From contig JBDNJM010000048.1 of assembly GCA_041687755.1 (NCBI GenBank), positions 34,015-98,014 of the forward strand: DNA of 64,000 nt, written 5' to 3'. Under the pieces are notes generated by a model. It was not told where the DNA came from and made no database searches. It worked only from the letters and a program-made list of their open reading frames with translations. Source of the stretch: JBDNJM01 sp041687755 (GTDB lineage: Bacteria; Planctomycetota; UBA1135; GCA-002686595). The translations under genes were made by a program, and so were the position numbers. Of this stretch, positions 61,193-64,000 are shown piece after piece (within the stretch, counting starts at the first letter, position 1; every line of letters starts with the position of its first letter).

Positions 61193-63667
61193 TCACGGCA
61201 CGCTGACCGAGATCGCCTCGCTGAGAATGAGCGCTCCGGGCGTCCCGCAGCTGGCCGTCGACAGGAAGGCCGCTTGCGCCGCGAACTGGGCTCCTGCCGC
61301 GTTCGGTGGCACGACCAGGTCGAGATCGACGTAGCCCGACTCCTGCGTGAATAGCACCTGCGGCGGCACGAGCGTCGTCAGGGCCAGCCACAGCATCTGC
61401 CCATCGACCTCGACGGGCAGCGGCAGCGGCTGGCCGAGTAGCAGCACGCCCACCGTATCCGGCGGCGCCTGACTCGCGTAGAAGGCGAAGTCGTCCACCC
61501 CGACGTCGGCGCGACGGGTGGTGTTGAGAGTCGTGACGCCGAGACAAGACTCGCCGCCCTCACCGAGCGCAGTGACGCCCTCGTGGAAGAAGTTGAACTG
61601 GACCAGGAACGCCTCGTTGAAGCAGCCGGGGGTGCAGGCGTCCTTTACGGTCCCGGGGGTCGTTGGGAACCCGAGGAACTCATAGGCGGATCCGTTAGTC
61701 GTGCCGGAGAGGAGCGCCGTTCTCGAATTGCGGGCGAGGACTGGAACTCGAACTCCCGCCTGGAAGGGCTCGAAGAGCTCGAAGCTGGACGCGTACAGCA
61801 CACGCGATCCATCTGGCGCGAGGCGAAAAATAACCCCATTGTGCTCGGAATCAGGTTCTTCCAGGTGCGACCCCGCGGTCTTGAAGGATTGAGCGCCCGC
61901 GTCGCTCCACCCGAAGGCAGTGGTGGTTCCCGAGGCGTCGCAGGCCAAGCCCTGCACCGCAGTTTGATATCCAAACGTGCCGATCACGAGCGGATCGTCG
62001 ACGGCCAGCAAGGCCGACCAGAGCAGATTCTGGAGAGAGGGGTCGAACTTTGCCACGTAGGCGGGGCCAAAGAACCCGGGCGTCCCGTTCAAGGGCGAGT
62101 TAACGACCGGGAAATCTGGAGAAGCGGTCGTCCCTCCAATGAATATGTTGCCCGCTGCGTCGAGCGCGATGCCGCGGCCTGAGTCGACGGCGCTGCCCCA
62201 AAGGTAGGTGGCGGCCAGGAGGTCACGGCCGTCGGCACTGACGACACCGAGCCAGGCGTTGAAGCTGCTGTTCGCGTCAGGCATCTGCTGAAACGACTCG
62301 GGCAGGCCCCAGCCCACACCGACCGCGTCGCCCCCGATTACAAGGTTGCCTTCCGCGCCCTCAGCGATGAATGGAGCGCAAGGCGGCCGAGTCGAGAACA
62401 GGAGCTCGCTTCCATCGGCGGAAATCGCCGCCAAGAAAGTCCCGCTGTTGTTGAGGCCGAACGCGGACTCGGGCGTCACGGGGACCGAGCCTGCCCCATC
62501 GCCCGCGACGACGACCGACCCGTCATCGCGCGCCAGCGCGAACTTCCGCGGGAACACGTCCCCGATCTGCGTTCCGTACAGCGTCGAGAAGATCAGCGAA
62601 CTGCCGTCGGGCGAAAATCGCATCACGGAGCCTGCGTACACCGATCCCGACGACTCCAGAACCGAATCGTACGCGCCCGGCGTCAGCGGCCAATCGGGCG
62701 AACGCGTCAACGCTAGGACCCCGATTTCGTCGTTCGACGCCAGGTCCAGGCCGACCAGGTAGTCCTCGCGGTTCCCGCCTAGGTAGCTCGAGAAGACGAT
62801 CTCTGTACCGTCGGCCGACAGCTTGGTCAGGAACCCGTCCGCTCCACCGCCGCCGGCGGATGAGAACGGTCCGGGGGTGGTGGGGAAGGTCACCGACTCC
62901 GTGCGGCCACAGGTGACCGGGCGGCCCTGGCTGTCGTAGTCCGCGCCCCGCCCCTGGTCCTGACTGCCGCCCGATCCCAGGTACGTCCCCCAGTCGACGC
63001 TGGGGCTCATGGCAGCCCCCGTCGCCTGGGCGGCGCCGCGGGCTCCTGAAGACCCGGCTGAGGCACTCGCCCTCCCAACGCTGACTTCGGACTCGGAGTG
63101 GACCCGCCACCCGCCGCCGGCGCCCGGGTTCGGTGCGGGCAAGCGCCAGACTTCGCCCTCCTGTTGCAACACCAGCTCGCCCTCGGTCCCGAGCCCCGTC
63201 ACCCGCGCGCCCGAGACAACCCAGCGGTCCGGCTCACCCGAGCCCTGCAAGAGCCAACCTCCGGACTGGGTCGCCCGCAGGGTCAGGCCCTCGGAGCCGG
63301 CCTCCAGCCGCGCCCCACCGTAGGCCAGGAGGTTTGGCGCCCGGAGGACCCCCGTGAAGTAGTGATGCCGACCTGGAAGGGCCTGCTCGAGCCGCCACTC
63401 ACCGCTCGCGGCCTTAAGCTCCAGGCGAACGCAAAGATCCCTGCCATCGCGCCCCAGGACCCACTCCAGTCCCCCGTCTACGAGCGCAACCGGGTGCCCG
63501 GCAAGCCTCCCTGCAGCGAGCACATGGGACTCCCACTGGCCCGCATTCTCGACGAAGCCTCCGCCCAGCGGGAGCGGTGCGGCCCTCTGGGCCACGCCCT
63601 CGGTCGCCAAAAGGCATACGACCGCAGCGGATAGGAGGGAACGTACGGCGAATCTTGCTTGTTTCAT
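61193..63667 (-). CDS. SBBP-repeat beta-propeller secreted protein
   Basis: This 824-residue protein has a signal peptide (MKQARFAVRSLLSAAVVCLL, cleavage near residue 27). Residues about 30-230 contain the ENAGQWESHV-type domain that precedes SBBP repeats. The rest consists of repeats of the type SVDWGTYLGSGGSQDQGRG, FVTKLSADGTEIVFSSYLGG and TGFPTTPGxF, which build beta-propellers. The C-terminus is a beta domain with a conserved cysteine region that resembles the end of the pseudogene at 15656-18287. A GTG three codons upstream (63674-63676) overlaps the stop of the preceding gene and could give translational coupling. Function presumably extracellular or outer-envelope. Confidence 0.85.
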   Translation of the reverse strand: MKQARFAVRSLLSAAVVCLLATEGVAQRAAPLPLGGGFVENAGQWESHVLAAGRLAGHPVALVDGGLEWVLGRDGRDLCVRLELKAASGEWRLEQALPGRHHYFTGVLRAPNLLAYGGARLEAGSEGLTLRATQSGGWLLQGSGEPDRWVVSGARVTGLGTEGELVLQQEGEVWRLPAPNPGAGGGWRVHSESEVSVGRASASAGSSGARGAAQATGAAMSPSVDWGTYLGSGGSQDQGRGADYDSQGRPVTCGRTESVTFPTTPGPFSSAGGGGADGFLTKLSADGTEIVFSSYLGGNREDYLVGLDLASNDEIGVLALTRSPDWPLTPGAYDSVLESSGSVYAGSVMRFSPDGSSLIFSTLYGTQIGDVFPRKFALARDDGSVVVAGDGAGSVPVTPESAFGLNNSGTFLAAISADGSELLFSTRPPCAPFIAEGAEGNLVIGGDAVGVGWGLPESFQQMPDANSSFNAWLGVVSADGRDLLAATYLWGSAVDSGRGIALDAAGNIFIGGTTASPDFPVVNSPLNGTPGFFGPAYVAKFDPSLQNLLWSALLAVDDPLVIGTFGYQTAVQGLACDASGTTTAFGWSDAGAQSFKTAGSHLEEPDSEHNGVIFRLAPDGSRVLYASSFELFEPFQAGVRVPVLARNSRTALLSGTTNGSAYEFLGFPTTPGTVKDACTPGCFNEAFLVQFNFFHEGVTALGEGGESCLGVTTLNTTRRADVGVDDFAFYASQAPPDTVGVLLLGQPLPLPVEVDGQMLWLALTTLVPPQVLFTQESGYVDLDLVVPPNAAGAQFAAQAAFLSTASCGTPGALILSEAISVSVP

Positions 63668-63672
63668 GGTGT

Positions 63673-63862
63673 TCACTGCCCAGGGGTGCTGATCGAGACC
63701 GGTTCGAAGACGTAGGCTCGGCCGTTCTCGTTGACGGAATAGCTGTTGACGTCACCCGGCCAGCGACCCGAGCCCAGCACGATCTGCGGGTTCCCCGAAG
63801 GCGTTGTGATCAGCCTCGCCATACCCCAGCCAAGGGAGTCCTTCTGATCCTCGCCTCGGAAC
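63673..63862 (-). pseudogene. 3' fragment of a secreted protein gene cut by an IS
   Basis: About 63 codons (FRGEDQKDSLGWGMARLITT ... NENGRAYVFEPVSISTPGQ) end at a TGA at 63673-63675. The composition and the GWGMARL and PQIVLGSGRW segments recall FG-GAP-type propeller repeats. The upstream part of the gene is replaced by the terminal repeat of an IS256-type element at 63863. Whether the remainder lies beyond the IS cannot be seen. Confidence 0.7.
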
Positions 63863-64000
63863 GATAGAGCAACAGTTGGTCTGTAAATCCGAGGTGCGGC
63901 GTTGTCAGTCGGACTCCATGGAGAGGTAGACGCGGCCTGCCTCCCATTCGTCGGAGGTCTCGGCCAGAAGAGCGGTCAGGAGGCGTAGCGCGCTGGCCTC
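63863..64000 (-). mobile_element. IS256-family insertion sequence, right end only
   Basis: The tip at 63863 starts a terminal inverted repeat of about 26 bp, followed 17 bases later by the stop codon of a transposase reading in from the window edge. The outer 32 bp are identical to the miniature element at 16536. The adjacent 8 bases (63855-63862) would be one copy of the target duplication; the other end is outside the window. Confidence 0.8.
63905..64000 (-). CDS. IS256-family transposase, C-terminal fragment
   Basis: The last 31 codons of a minus-strand frame read ALRLLTALLAETSDEW and GRVYLSMESD, then TGA at 63905-63907. This matches the C-terminal pattern of IS256-type Mutator transposases (R-L-x-x-A-L-L-x-E-x-x-x-E-W ... 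Y-x-x-x-E). The catalytic DDE residues lie beyond the window. The position between the terminal repeat and the window edge supports the call. Confidence 0.78.
   Translation of the reverse strand, partial: EASALRLLTALLAETSDEWEAGRVYLSMESD

Noticed and set aside
63863..63894. CTGTAAATCC core resembling the anticodon arm of tRNA-Tyr, suggesting an att site in a tRNA gene
   Set aside because: No acceptor, D or T arms can be formed, and the segment is explained by the IS terminal repeat next to a transposase end.
16536..63894. 47-kb genomic island bounded by the two identical 32-bp sequences
   Set aside because: The interval holds housekeeping genes (scpB, rsmE, tag) with uniform composition, and each copy is accounted for by its own insertion.

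Overview
The window is a high-GC (roughly 70% by eye), gene-dense chromosomal segment. Its content points to a Planctomycetota bacterium: three EutN/CcmL-type microcompartment vertex proteins beside a class II aldolase, large secreted SBBP beta-propeller proteins, and a pseudopilus operon with oversized subunits. This assignment is an inference from gene content; there is no rRNA gene here, and I found no tRNA gene and no CRISPR array.

Layout. 1-1830 (+): ribH (5' end missing), nusB and ftsY, joined by stop/start overlap or very short gaps. 2238-15552: a surface-polysaccharide and regulation block with an O-antigen-ligase/TPR protein, a YfhO-type membrane protein (-), two GT2 glycosyltransferases, an OmpR/EnvZ-type two-component pair, an FAD-dependent amine-oxidase-like enzyme and two SAM methyltransferases. 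15656-18287 (-): a decayed SBBP-repeat gene containing an 82-bp IS256-related miniature element with an 8-bp target duplication. 18505-18867 (+): a VOC protein. 18963-21155 (-): a membrane PPIase-like chaperone. 21731-42392 (-): one 12-gene, 20.7-kb operon whose promoter-proximal gene encodes an FHA-domain membrane protein, followed by a PilM-PilN fusion, PilO, a TPR/jelly-roll protein, four pseudopilins (GspG, H, J, I), a 1758-residue GspK-like protein, an unknown secreted protein, a PPIase lipoprotein and ScpB. No secretin, assembly ATPase, inner-membrane platform or prepilin peptidase is present, so those must be encoded elsewhere. 42893-48554: rsmE, a RadC-like gene (-), a tiny-ORF transcription unit, a 783-residue Rossmann protein of unknown role and an ArsC-like selenoprotein read through an in-frame UGA. 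48723-54358 (-): a Tat-exported methyltransferase-like protein, tag, a cation diffusion facilitator, and a tightly overlapped Ser/Thr kinase, YkgJ and TPR-metallopeptidase operon. 54860-59266: a DUF427 protein (-), then a PPIase, three BMC vertex proteins, an aldolase and an uncharacterised protein (+). 59263-64000 (-): an esterase, a second SBBP protein, and a gene broken by an IS256-family element that runs off the window end.

How it fits together. The pseudopilus operon is the most unusual part: laminin-G/CBM-like jelly rolls and a repeated short motif are built into subunits that are normally small, which suggests a dedicated envelope or surface machine. The SBBP proteins and a remnant share a similar C-terminal region and have been targets of one IS256-type family: its 32-bp end sequence is identical at 16536-16567 and 63863-63894. 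The UGA-containing ArsC-like gene implies that the organism makes selenocysteine, although no sel genes lie in the window.
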